From the NCBI GenBank assembly GCA_044221555.1, contig JBGAOY010000004.1, positions 186,001 through 250,000 on the forward strand: a stretch of 64,000 bases of DNA, read 5' to 3'. Shown one piece after another: positions 35,398-42,800 of the stretch. Origin of the DNA: JAEUJM01 sp044221555 (GTDB lineage Bacteria > Actinomycetota > Acidimicrobiia > Acidimicrobiales > DATDAH01). The notes under the pieces are model-generated. The model had not been told where the DNA came from, did not search any database, and saw only the letters and a list, made by a program, of their open reading frames with translations. Position 1 is the first letter of the stretch. Every line of letters begins with the position of its first letter. The position numbers and the translations under genes were made by a program.

Positions 35398-36705
35398 ATG
35401 CCCGAACCGCAGGCCCACAGTCGCTACCCGCGTCGCGAGACCCGCCAGATCGTCCTGCCCCACCCGTCGCGCCCGGTCGCGGTGGGGGGCGACGCGCCGA
35501 TCACCGTGCAGTCGATGACGATCACCAAGACCGCCGACGTCGAGGGCACCCTGCAGCAGATCTACGCCCTGGCCGGCGCCGGCGCCGACATCGTGCGCTG
35601 CACGTGCAACGAGCTGGAGGCGGCCGAGGGCCTGGCCCAGATCGTGCCCCGCTCGCCGGTGCCGATCGTGGCCGACATCCACCACCAGTACAAGATGGCC
35701 CTGGCTGCCCTCGAGGCCGGCGTGCACTGCCTGCGGCTCAACCCGGGCAACATCCGCAAGCCCACCCACATCAAGCTGGTGGCTCAGGAGTGCAAGGACC
35801 GGGGCATCCCCATCCGCATCGGGGTGAACGGCGGCTCGCTGCACCCCGACCTGTACAAGAAGTACGGCGACCGCATCGTGCCCGAGGCGCTGGTGGAGTC
35901 GGCCCAGATGGAGCTGGCCTACTTCGACGAGATCGGCTTCGACGACGTGAAGATCTCGGTCAAGGCGTCGAACGTGCCGCTCATGATCGAGGCCTACCGC
36001 CAGCTCTCCGAGGTGACCGACCACCCGCTGCATCTCGGGGTGACGGAGGCGGGGCCGCCGCCGGCGGGCCTCATCAAGGCCACCGCGGGGTTGGCCACGC
36101 TGCTGTCCGAGGGCATCGGCGACACCATCCGCTACTCGCTCACCGCCGACCCGGTGGAGGAGGCCCGCGCCGGCCGCCAGCTGTTGGAGGCCATGGGCCT
36201 GCGTGAGCGCACCGGTCTCGACCTCATCGCCTGCCCGTCGTGCGGCCGGGCCGAGGTGGACGTGATCGCGGTGGCCAAGGCCGCCCAGGACGCCTTCGCC
36301 GACCGCAAGTGGCCCATCCAGGTGGCGGTGATGGGCTGCGTCGTCAACGGCCCGGGCGAGGCCCGCGAGGCCGACCTGGGCATCGCCGCCGGCCGCAAGC
36401 GCGGCCACCTGTTCGTGAAGGGCAACGTGGTGAAGGTGGTGCCCGAGGACGAGATGGTCGACGCGCTGCTCGAGTGGGCCGAGCTCATCGTCACCGACGG
36501 CGTCGAGGCGGCCTTGGCGCAGGCCGACAAGGGTGCCGCCGCCGAGGCCGAGAAGGACCGTCTGTCCCTGCTCGACGAGCAGGGCCTCGACGCCAACGCC
36601 AGCGAGCAGCGCGTCGATCTGATCCACAAGATCACCGATGGTGAGCCGCCGGACGACGACGACGTCGATGGCGGCGACAGTCCCAACGGGCGCCCGACGG
36701 CCTGA
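35398..36705 (+). CDS. ispG: 4-hydroxy-3-methylbut-2-enyl-diphosphate synthase (flavodoxin)
   Basis: 435 residues from ATG 35398. Penultimate MEP-pathway step (MEcPP to HMBPP) using a [4Fe-4S] cluster. Motifs: GDAPITVQSMTITKTADVE, VADIHHQYKMALAALEAG, LRLNPGNI, VTEAGPPPAGLIK, cluster cysteines in CPSCGR and MGCVVNGPGEAREADLGIA. A C-terminal hydrophilic tail of about 60 residues after the core is Asp/Glu-rich. Forms a probable operon dxr-rseP-ispG. Confidence 0.97.
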   Translation: MPEPQAHSRYPRRETRQIVLPHPSRPVAVGGDAPITVQSMTITKTADVEGTLQQIYALAGAGADIVRCTCNELEAAEGLAQIVPRSPVPIVADIHHQYKMALAALEAGVHCLRLNPGNIRKPTHIKLVAQECKDRGIPIRIGVNGGSLHPDLYKKYGDRIVPEALVESAQMELAYFDEIGFDDVKISVKASNVPLMIEAYRQLSEVTDHPLHLGVTEAGPPPAGLIKATAGLATLLSEGIGDTIRYSLTADPVEEARAGRQLLEAMGLRERTGLDLIACPSCGRAEVDVIAVAKAAQDAFADRKWPIQVAVMGCVVNGPGEAREADLGIAAGRKRGHLFVKGNVVKVVPEDEMVDALLEWAELIVTDGVEAALAQADKGAAAEAEKDRLSLLDEQGLDANASEQRVDLIHKITDGEPPDDDDVDGGDSPNGRPTA

Positions 36706-36801
36706 GCCCGCGCACCCTAGCCATGGCGAGCCACGAGCCGACTCGGTGATCTGCCAAGGCGCTCCAAGCGGCCGGCAAGGATTCGCGTGGAGGACCCTGG
36801 C

Positions 36802-36885
36802 ATGAACGACAACGGCACGCTGATCCGCGCGGCCGCCTTCGCCCACGTCGAGGACCTCGCTGACGCGCGGTCGATCGATCCCTGA
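36802..36885 (+). pseudogene. Possible 5' remnant of an HNH restriction-type gene
   Basis: A 27-codon frame MNDNGTLIRAAAFAHVEDLA that ends early in a stop. The pattern LIRAAAFAHV resembles the first residues of putative HNH restriction endonucleases, in which a conserved short helix is followed by several hundred more residues; none follow here. It lies in the ispG-toxin gap (36706-36936), where nothing else is evident apart from a hairpin at 36889. The assignment rests on one short motif. Confidence 0.25.
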
Positions 36886-36888
36886 GCG

Positions 36889-36905
36889 CCACGCCGGAGG
36901 CGTGG
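36889..36905. terminator. 7-bp stem-loop between ispG and the vapC-like gene
   Basis: CCACGCC, GGA loop, GGCGTGG. It lies between convergent genes. Short, no T-tract, and 180 bases from ispG, so only tentatively a terminator. Confidence 0.35.
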
Positions 36906-36936
36906 GCGGGGGCCGTCCGATGTGGTTGTCGGAGCG

Positions 36937-37317
36937 TCAGATCTCGATCAGCGTGAGGGCGGGGTCGAGATGTCGGAGGTCGTCGCCGTCGGAGGTGGCG
37001 ACCGCGTGGCCCGAGCGACGGGCACAGACCACCACGTGAGCGTCGGCGATGTCTGCCGAGTCGGTGGTGGCGAGGAGCTGACCGACGAATGACGCATCGG
37101 CGCGGTCAAGCGGAGCGGTCGTGGTGTTCGGTTGGCGCAGGAGGCGCATGAGCCTGGCTTGTCGAGGCGGCGACCGGAGGACCTGGGCCAAGGCGGTTGC
37201 GGGGACGAGCACTTCGTCGCCGGCTTCTCGTGCCCGAGCGATCAGCGCGAGTGCTCGCCGGTCCCCACGCTCGACGCCGATCAGGGCGCCGGCATCGAGC
37301 GTGATGCCGGTGGTCAT
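36937..37317 (-). CDS. PIN-domain toxin (VapC-like ribonuclease)
   Basis: 126 residues. PIN-domain acidic residues are visible: first Asp in TLDAGALIGVERGDR, a central Glu/Asp region, and DSADIADAHVVVCARRSGHAVATSDGDDL (the conserved DAxxA and TxDxxD pattern). VapC toxins cleave tRNA or rRNA. Its start overlaps the stop of the upstream antitoxin-like gene by four bases (ATGA), the standard vapBC order. The pair lies in an accessory stretch between ispG and proS. Confidence 0.88.
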   Translation of the reverse strand: MTTGITLDAGALIGVERGDRRALALIARAREAGDEVLVPATALAQVLRSPPRQARLMRLLRQPNTTTAPLDRADASFVGQLLATTDSADIADAHVVVCARRSGHAVATSDGDDLRHLDPALTLIEI

Positions 37318-37577
37318 GCGACGGTGCGGCCCGGCGCGCCCAGCGCCGCGTCAGCCCATTGCCGCTCTTCGTCGGTAAGGGGTCCTCCGGTCGCCGCGAG
37401 GGCTTCGTCCAACGTCCGCTCCCAGCCCGCCACGTCGTCGAGCGCCAACGCGATGGCGTGCTGGGTGAAGGCCGACACGGATCTCGTCCGACCGCCGTCG
37501 ACGAGGGCGCGGATCGCGGCGAGCTGTTCCTCGGGGACAGTCACCGTGATCTTCCTGGATGCCATATCGAAACCCAT
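37314..37577 (-). CDS. VapB-like antitoxin
   Basis: 87 residues from ATG 37577 (AAGGAG nine bases upstream); ATG 37565 (MASRK) is an alternative. The N-terminal half, KITVTVPEEQLAAIRALVDG followed by SVSAFTQHAI, is a ribbon-helix-helix DNA-binding pattern; the C-terminal part (WERTLDEALAATGGPLTDEE) would wrap the toxin. It probably autorepresses the pair together with the toxin. Confidence 0.82.
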   Translation of the reverse strand: MGFDMASRKITVTVPEEQLAAIRALVDGGRTRSVSAFTQHAIALALDDVAGWERTLDEALAATGGPLTDEERQWADAALGAPGRTVA

Positions 37578-37722
37578 ACTAGATCGCTCCTTCGATGCTG
37601 GACCTCGGAAGAAGGTTGCCCCGAGGGTCTGACAGCTCGAGCCGACCTGATCGCCCGCTCTGTCGGTCGTCGTGGACCGCGCCGCTCCCATGGTGCGTTC
37701 CCTCAACGACCGTCGCTGGGGG

Positions 37723-38085
37723 TCAGGTGTCGAGGAGTGTTCGCACCCGGGCCAGGGTGGCCAGTTGATCGGCGGGCCGGTCGGTGTCAACGGCAGCGCG
37801 GATCACATCTGCCAGCTTCGCCGGGAACTGGCACGGCAGGTCGACCGTGATGCCCCAGACCGTGCGGAAGTTGCCCCGGCCGTCGATCAGCGGCACGCGG
37901 TCCGGCCAGCGCATCAAGCGGCACACGGCCTCGTACCCATAGCGGGGATGGATGCCGTGATCGCGCTCTGCGACGGCCAACAACCTGGTGGTGCGCACCC
38001 GCCGCCGGCGGGGGAGCGCCACCGCAGCGGCAGCCGCCCGCAGCACGCCCACCTCGACGACGCCGAGCCCGGTGCGCTCACTCAT
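37723..38085 (-). CDS. Mini-protein resembling the GyrA winged-helix region
   Basis: 120 residues from ATG 38085 (GGAG upstream), 11 bases after the marC-like stop. The centre, IHPRYGYEAVCRLM then PLIDGRGNF, aligns with the GyrA/ParC sequence HPHGDsAVYdALVRM...RyPLvdGqGNFGS. The catalytic tyrosine (RYTE in GyrA), tower domain and beta-pinwheel are absent and the protein ends 45 residues later with a helical segment (PADQLATLARVRTLLDT). It cannot be a topoisomerase by itself. DNA binding, gyrase modulation, or a regulator domesticated from gyrA are options. Function unknown. Confidence 0.65.
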   Translation of the reverse strand: MSERTGLGVVEVGVLRAAAAAVALPRRRRVRTTRLLAVAERDHGIHPRYGYEAVCRLMRWPDRVPLIDGRGNFRTVWGITVDLPCQFPAKLADVIRAAVDTDRPADQLATLARVRTLLDT

Positions 38086-38096
38086 CCGCTCTCCGC

Positions 38097-38723
38097 CTAC
38101 GCCGCCAGGCCGGGGAAGAGGCCACGCAGGCCGGTGGCGAGGACGCCGAAGGCGATGGCCACCAAGACGATGCCGAAGAGGCGGGTGAGCACCTCCATGC
38201 CGGTGACGCCCAGCCGGCGAGCCACGGGCGCGGCGAACACGTAGACCACCCCCGTGAGCACCGCCATGCCCACGCAGATGGCCGACAGGGCGAGTTGGTC
38301 GGCGGTGTCCGAGTTCGTGCTGGACACCGCCACGATGAAGGCGATGGCGCCGCCGCCCACGTTGAGGGGGATGGCGATCGGCACGACCGCCATGGTGCGC
38401 CAGTGGGTCTCGGGGTCGGCGTCGGCGGCGGGCCCCGGCAGCCCGTGGCCCGACACCATCTGCATGCCCGTCACCAAGAGGATGAGACCGCCGGCCGACT
38501 GCAGCATCGGCACAGTGACGCCGAGCAGGCTCAGCAGTCGCTCGCCGACGAACACCACGATCACCATCGCCACGGCCATGGCCAGTGCCGCCCGCAGCGC
38601 CACCCTCCGCTGCGTGGGGAGCGGGAGGCCCTTCGTGTACGACAGGAAGGCGCCGACGGTCGTGGGCGGGCTCTGGATGGCGAACAGGCCGGTGGCGAAG
38701 AGCAGCAACTCGTGGCCCGTCAC
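38097..38723 (-). CDS. MarC/UPF0056 family integral membrane protein
   Basis: 208 residues with six predicted membrane helices. Family features: FATGLFAIQSPPTTVGAFLS near the N-terminus, AGGLILLVTGMQM in helix three, and PIAIPLNVGGGAIAFIVAVS in the middle. The MarC family was once linked to multidrug resistance, but this is not supported and transport substrates are unknown. It is the first gene of a two-gene unit with the GyrA-like mini-protein. GTG start; TAGCCC six bases upstream may be its -10. Confidence 0.85.
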   Translation of the reverse strand: MTGHELLLFATGLFAIQSPPTTVGAFLSYTKGLPLPTQRRVALRAALAMAVAMVIVVFVGERLLSLLGVTVPMLQSAGGLILLVTGMQMVSGHGLPGPAADADPETHWRTMAVVPIAIPLNVGGGAIAFIVAVSSTNSDTADQLALSAICVGMAVLTGVVYVFAAPVARRLGVTGMEVLTRLFGIVLVAIAFGVLATGLRGLFPGLAA

Positions 38724-38759
38724 GGGTATGGGCTAGCACGCCGAGCGAACTCGGGTGTT

Positions 38760-38803
38760 CTGGCGCCCGATTCCGTCGCCAGGGCCACCGGATCAGGCGC
38801 CAG
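38760..38803. repeat. Imperfect hairpin between marC-like gene and proS
   Basis: CTGGCGCCCGATTCCG (38760-38775) faces CGGATCAGGCGCCAG (38789-38803); 13-14 of 15 positions pair across a 13-base loop. It lies upstream of the proS -10 hexamer in the divergent promoter region. May be an operator, a mobile palindrome or a cruciform. Confidence 0.5.
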
Positions 38804-38851
38804 TTCGGGGATCTGAGCGGATGTCACGCCGGGGGTGCGCGGTGCCGCCCG

Positions 38852-38857
38852 TAAGAT
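38852..38857 (+). promoter_or_regulatory. TAAGAT -10-like hexamer before proS
   Basis: TAAGAT, six bases (CAGCCG), then the ATG at 38864. No ribosome site. Predicted leaderless start. Confidence 0.6.
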
Positions 38858-38863
38858 CAGCCG

Positions 38864-40276
38864 ATGGCCAAGCCCCCCGTGTTGACCCCGCAGGCCGACG
38901 ACTTCCCCCGCTGGTACCAGGACGTCATCGCCAAGGCCGAGCTGGCCGACAACGGACCGGTGCGGGGCACGATGGTCATCCGCCCCTACGGCTACGCCCT
39001 GTGGGAGCGCATGCAGGCCGAGGTCGACCGCCGCATCAAGGACGCCGGCGCGCAGAACGCGTACTTCCCGCTGTTCATCCCCATGGACTACTTCCAGCGC
39101 GAGGCCGAGCACGTCGAGGGGTTCAGCCCCGAGTTGGCGGTGGTCACCATCGGCGGCGGCAAGGAGCTCGAGGAGCCCATCGCCATCCGCCCCACGAGCG
39201 AGACGGTGATCAACCACTTCTTCGCCAAGTGGATCCAGAGCTACCGCGACCTGCCCCTGCTGGTGAACAACTGGTCGAACGTCGTGCGGTGGGAGATGCG
39301 CCCGCGTCTGTTCCTGCGCACCACCGAGTTCCTCTGGCAGGAGGGCCACACCTGCCACGCCAGCCACGAGGACGCCCGCGACTACGCCCGGCGCATCCTG
39401 CACGACGTGTACGAGGACTTCATGGTGAACGTCCTCGCCGTGCCCGTCCACACCGGCCGGAAGTCGGCCAGCGAGCGCTTCGCGGGCGCCATCAACACGC
39501 TGGCCTGCGAGGCGATGATGCGGGACGGCAAGGCCCTGCAGATGGGCACCAGCCACGAGCTGGGCCAGAACTTCGCGAAGGCCTTCGACGTCACCTACCT
39601 CGACGCCGGCGGCGAGCAGCAGCACGCCTGGCAGACCTCGTGGGGTGTGTCCACCCGCATGGTGGGCGGCCTGATCATGACCCACGGCGACGACAAGGGC
39701 CTCAAGGTGCCGCCCGCCCTCGCGCCCGTGCAGGCGGTGGTGCTGGCGGTGCGCGACGACGTGGAGGTCCTGGAGACGACCGCCCGGTTGGCCGCCGAGC
39801 TGCGGGACCACGGGGTCCGTGTCGAGCTCGACCAGCGCACCGACGTGTCGTTCGGCCGTCGCTCGACCGACTGGGAGATCAAGGGCGTGCCGGTGCGCGT
39901 CGAGGTGGGCCCCCGCGACCTCGCGGAGGGCAACGTCACCCTGGTCGATCGCGACCGGGGCGAGAAGACCCCCATCCACCTCGCTGGTGTGCCCGGCGCG
40001 GTCAAGGTGGCGCTCGACACCACCCAGGCCAACCTGCTCCGCGACGCCACCGAGCGGCGCGACACGGCCACAGCCGACGTGGCGGGGGTGGACGAGGCCC
40101 TCGAGGCCGCCGCCACCGGGTTCGCCCGCATCCCGTGGGCGGCCCTCGGGGAGCAGGGCGAGGCCAGGCTGGGGGACAAGGCGGTGACGGTGCGCTGCCT
40201 CCAGCGCGCCGACGGGTCGGTGCCCGACGCCGACGACGAGCCCGACCTGGTCGCCATCGTCGGCCGCTCCTACTGA
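38864..40276 (+). CDS. proS: Prolyl-tRNA synthetase, archaeal/eukaryote-like type
   Basis: 470 residues. Class II synthetase. The beginning (FPRWYQDVIAKAELADNGPV, then RPYGYALWERMQ), the lack of the large editing insertion between motifs 2 and 3, and IAIRPTSETVINHFFAKWIQ identify the archaeal/eukaryote-like form, not the E. coli-like form used by mycobacteria. Motif 2 is FLRTTEFLWQEGHTCHA and motif 3 MTHGDDKGLKVPP. An anticodon-binding domain follows. The C-terminal zinc cysteines typical of archaeal ProRS are mostly missing; it ends AIVGRSY. Confidence 0.95.
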   Translation: MAKPPVLTPQADDFPRWYQDVIAKAELADNGPVRGTMVIRPYGYALWERMQAEVDRRIKDAGAQNAYFPLFIPMDYFQREAEHVEGFSPELAVVTIGGGKELEEPIAIRPTSETVINHFFAKWIQSYRDLPLLVNNWSNVVRWEMRPRLFLRTTEFLWQEGHTCHASHEDARDYARRILHDVYEDFMVNVLAVPVHTGRKSASERFAGAINTLACEAMMRDGKALQMGTSHELGQNFAKAFDVTYLDAGGEQQHAWQTSWGVSTRMVGGLIMTHGDDKGLKVPPALAPVQAVVLAVRDDVEVLETTARLAAELRDHGVRVELDQRTDVSFGRRSTDWEIKGVPVRVEVGPRDLAEGNVTLVDRDRGEKTPIHLAGVPGAVKVALDTTQANLLRDATERRDTATADVAGVDEALEAAATGFARIPWAALGEQGEARLGDKAVTVRCLQRADGSVPDADDEPDLVAIVGRSY

Positions 40277-40309
40277 CCCGCCCAGGGCCGCCAGTGGCCG
40301 CCGTCATCT

Positions 40310-40383
40310 GAGGTGGCGGAGCGGAGCGGAGCCGCGGTGAGGGCGAACCGGATGCCGAAGGCGCTCCGAGGGACGAGGAGCCA
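40310..40383 (-). repeat. Dispersed repeat, inverted relative of the 10.7 kb array
   Basis: Read on the minus strand it runs GGCTCCTCGTCCCTCGGAGC, then GCGCCTTCGGCATCCGGTTC, then GGCTCCGCTCCGCTCCGCCA. These blocks occur in the same order in the tandem array at 10658-10952. It lies just upstream of the nusA-operon leader. This is evidence for a genome-wide intergenic repeat family. Confidence 0.75.
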
Positions 40384-40400
40384 ATGTGGTGCCCCTCCGC

Positions 40401-40406
40401 TATACT
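40401..40406 (+). promoter_or_regulatory. TATACT -10 hexamer of the rimP-nusA-infB cluster
   Basis: TATACT in an unusually AT-rich stretch (40400-40435). It stands about 90 bases before the rimP start, so this cluster has a real leader, containing a 12-bp hairpin. No convincing -35. Confidence 0.55.
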
Positions 40407-40435
40407 TTCGCTGTCTTTAGTTCGAGTTTGTCCGG

Positions 40436-40462
40436 AAAGGCGTGGGCTCGGCCCACGCCTTT
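40436..40462 (+). terminator. Terminator-like hairpin in the rimP-nusA leader (possible attenuator)
   Basis: AAAGGCGTGGGC (40436-40447) pairs perfectly with GCCCACGCCTTT (40451-40462) around a TCG loop, followed by GGTTTCTCTCC. It lies after the TATACT promoter element and before the GGGAGG ribosome site of rimP. It could simply end proS transcription (160 bases upstream) or attenuate the nusA operon. Confidence 0.65.
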
Positions 40463-40491
40463 GGTTTCTCTCCTGGGAGGTGTGTGCGCAA

Positions 40492-41037
40492 GTGAGCTCC
40501 GTCGAACGCCTCCGCGCGCTCATCGTCCCCTTGGTCGACGACGCCGGCCTCGAGCTCTACGACATCGACCAGTCGGGCTCCACCCTGCAGGTGCTGGTCA
40601 CCCGGCCCGGCGGCATCGACGTCGACGCCCTCACCCGGCTGAGCCGGGCGGTCTCACGCACCCTCGACGAGCACGACCCGATCCCCGGGAAGTACCTGCT
40701 CGAGGTCTCCAGCCCCGGGCTCGAGCGTCCGCTACGGCGGCCCGAGCACTACCAGGGGGCCGTCGGCACCGAGGTGACGGTGAAGACCGTGGCCGGCACC
40801 GAGGGCGACCGGCGGGTGCGGGGTGTGCTGGTCGACGCTGACCACGAGGCGGCCACCGTCGCCCTCGCCGACGGCACCCAGCGCCGGATCGACTATCGCG
40901 ACATCGAACGGGCCCGAACCGTCTTCGAGTGGCAGGCCACTCCGAAAGACGCCGCCCGGGCCCACCCCCAGAACCGCCCGACGACCAACGCCAGCCGCGC
41001 CGCCACCGCAGCGCCGACCCAGAGGAGCGGGACATGA
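40492..41037 (+). CDS. rimP: Ribosome maturation factor RimP
   Basis: 181 residues from GTG 40492, 11 bases after GGGAGG; GTG 40480 is an in-frame alternative lying on the ribosome site. Motifs: LIVPLVDDAGLELYDIDQSG, IDVDALTRLSRAVSRTLDE, and YLLEVSSPGLERPLRRPEHY. RimP aids 30S assembly. The stop overlaps the nusA start by four bases (ATGA). A Thr/Ala-rich tail of about 25 residues follows the core. Confidence 0.94.
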   Translation: MSSVERLRALIVPLVDDAGLELYDIDQSGSTLQVLVTRPGGIDVDALTRLSRAVSRTLDEHDPIPGKYLLEVSSPGLERPLRRPEHYQGAVGTEVTVKTVAGTEGDRRVRGVLVDADHEAATVALADGTQRRIDYRDIERARTVFEWQATPKDAARAHPQNRPTTNASRAATAAPTQRSGT

Positions 41038-42440
41038 GTGAAGCCAACCCAGAGATGATGGACGCCCTCCAGGCGTTGGCGATCGACAAGGGCATCTCGG
41101 TGGAGGTGCTGTTCGGAGCGCTCGCCGACGCCCTGGAATCCGCCTACAAGCGGATGCCCGACGCTCACGAGTACGCCTGGGTGACGATCGACCCCGACAC
41201 CTTCGAGATCAGCGTGTTCGCCCAGGACCTCGACGAAGAGGGCGAGCCGGTGGGGGACGAGTTCGACGTCACCCCCGACGACTTCGGGCGCATCGCCGCC
41301 CAGACGGCGAAGCAGGTGATGCTGCAGCGCATCCGCGAGGCCGAGCGCGAGATGAAGTACGAGGAGTACGCCGGCCGCGAGGGCGACATCGTCACCGGCA
41401 TCATCCAGCAGAGCGACTCGCGCTACACGCTGCTCGACCTCGGTCGGGTGGAGGCACTGCTGCCGCAGGCCGAGCAGGTGCCCTACGAGCGCCCCGAGGC
41501 CAACACCAGGGTGAAGGCCTACATCGTCGAGGTGCGCAAGACCGCCAAGGGCCCCCAGATCGTGGTCAGCCGCACCCATCCCGGCCTCATCAAGCGCCTG
41601 TTCGAGCTCGAGGTGCCCGAGATCGCCGACGGCGTGGTGGAGATCAAGGCCTGCGCCCGCGAGCCCGGGCACCGCACGAAGATCGCGGTGTGGTCGAACG
41701 ACTCCAACGTCGATCCCGTGGGTGCCTGCGTCGGTGCCCGGGGCGCGAGGGTGCGCATGGTGGTCAACGAGTTGCGGGGCGAGAAGATCGACATCGTCCC
41801 GTTCTCGGAGGAGCCTGCCGACCTGGTGATGAAGGCGCTGTCGCCGGCCAAGGTGAAAGAGGTGCGGCTCGACGACGAGACCGGCACGGCCGAGGTGATC
41901 GTCCCCGACTACCAGCTGTCGCTGGCCATCGGCAAGGAGGGCCAGAACGCCCGCCTGGCCGCCCGTCTCACGGGCTGGCGGGTCGACATCAAGAGCGAGA
42001 CCCAACTGGCCGAGGAAGAGGCCTACGCCAGCGAGGAATGGGCCGAGGGCGAGTGGGTCACCGATCCCACCTCCGGTGAGCAGATGTGGGTGCCCGCCGA
42101 GGGCGGCCCCGCACTGTCCGCCGAGGCGTGGCAGGCCGGCGACGCCGAGCCGGGCGAGGGCGAGGCCGCCGAGGGCGAGGCCGCCCCGGATGAGGGCGCC
42201 CCGGATGAGGCCGCCTCGGATGAGGCTGCCACTGATGAAGCCGCCTCGGGCGAGGCTGCCACTGATGAGGCGGCCACGGACGAGGCCACTGACGCCGACG
42301 CCGACGCCGGCGAGGGTGGCGCTGCCGAGCCGGCCCCGGAGGCGGCCGAGGCGACCGCCGACACCGCCGAGGGCGACGCCGACACGGCCGGGGGCGACGC
42401 CGCCCCCTCCGAGGCCGACGCCAGCGAGCCGGAGGCCTGA
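41034..42440 (+). CDS. nusA: Transcription termination/antitermination protein NusA
   Basis: 468 residues from ATG 41034 (AGAGGAGCGG upstream). N-terminal RNA-polymerase-binding domain, S1 domain (GREGDIVTGIIQQSD...LGRVEALLP), and two KH domains (GACVGARGARVRMVVNELRG, LSLAIGKEGQNARLAARLTG). After about residue 345 there is an acidic tail with DEAAS/DEAAT repeats (about residues 378-425), unlike the alpha-rich C-termini of E. coli NusA. NusA controls pausing, termination and antitermination and may act on the leader hairpin of its own cluster. Confidence 0.96.
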   Translation: MSEANPEMMDALQALAIDKGISVEVLFGALADALESAYKRMPDAHEYAWVTIDPDTFEISVFAQDLDEEGEPVGDEFDVTPDDFGRIAAQTAKQVMLQRIREAEREMKYEEYAGREGDIVTGIIQQSDSRYTLLDLGRVEALLPQAEQVPYERPEANTRVKAYIVEVRKTAKGPQIVVSRTHPGLIKRLFELEVPEIADGVVEIKACAREPGHRTKIAVWSNDSNVDPVGACVGARGARVRMVVNELRGEKIDIVPFSEEPADLVMKALSPAKVKEVRLDDETGTAEVIVPDYQLSLAIGKEGQNARLAARLTGWRVDIKSETQLAEEEAYASEEWAEGEWVTDPTSGEQMWVPAEGGPALSAEAWQAGDAEPGEGEAAEGEAAPDEGAPDEAASDEAATDEAASGEAATDEAATDEATDADADAGEGGAAEPAPEAAEATADTAEGDADTAGGDAAPSEADASEPEA

Positions 42441-42478
42441 TCCTGGAGGTCGCGACCACCGCGTCTCGAACCGCGCCC

Positions 42479-42790
42479 GTGCGGACCTGCATCGGGTGCC
42501 GGAGGACGGCGAGCCCTGCCGAGTTGGTGCGGGTCGTCCGCAGGGTGGACGGAACCCTGGCGGTCGGCCGTACACTGTCGGGTCGGGGCGCCTGGCTGTG
42601 CGCCGGGTCCGCCGCCTGCCTGGAGCAGGCCCGGGACCGGAACGCGTTCGGGCGTGCCCTTCGAGGCCCGGTCAGCGAGACCGCTCTCGACGATGTGACC
42701 GCCGAGCTCCTGCCGGTACCGGTAACAAACTCCTTTCGCGGCGCCGGGATCGGCCGCGCGAGGATTGATCTGAAGCAATCGAAAGGCTGA
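42479..42790 (+). CDS. ylxR: YlxR family (DUF448) RNA-binding protein
   Basis: 103 residues starting with GTG. The family motif RTCIGCRRTASPAELVRVVR is at the N-terminus, with GRGAWLCAGSAACLEQA and RNAFGRALR. YlxR is found between nusA and infB almost everywhere and has been reported as an RNase P modulator in Bacillus. The two CxxC-like cysteine pairs are intact. Confidence 0.92.
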   Translation: MRTCIGCRRTASPAELVRVVRRVDGTLAVGRTLSGRGAWLCAGSAACLEQARDRNAFGRALRGPVSETALDDVTAELLPVPVTNSFRGAGIGRARIDLKQSKG

Positions 42791-42800
42791 GAGAACCCCA

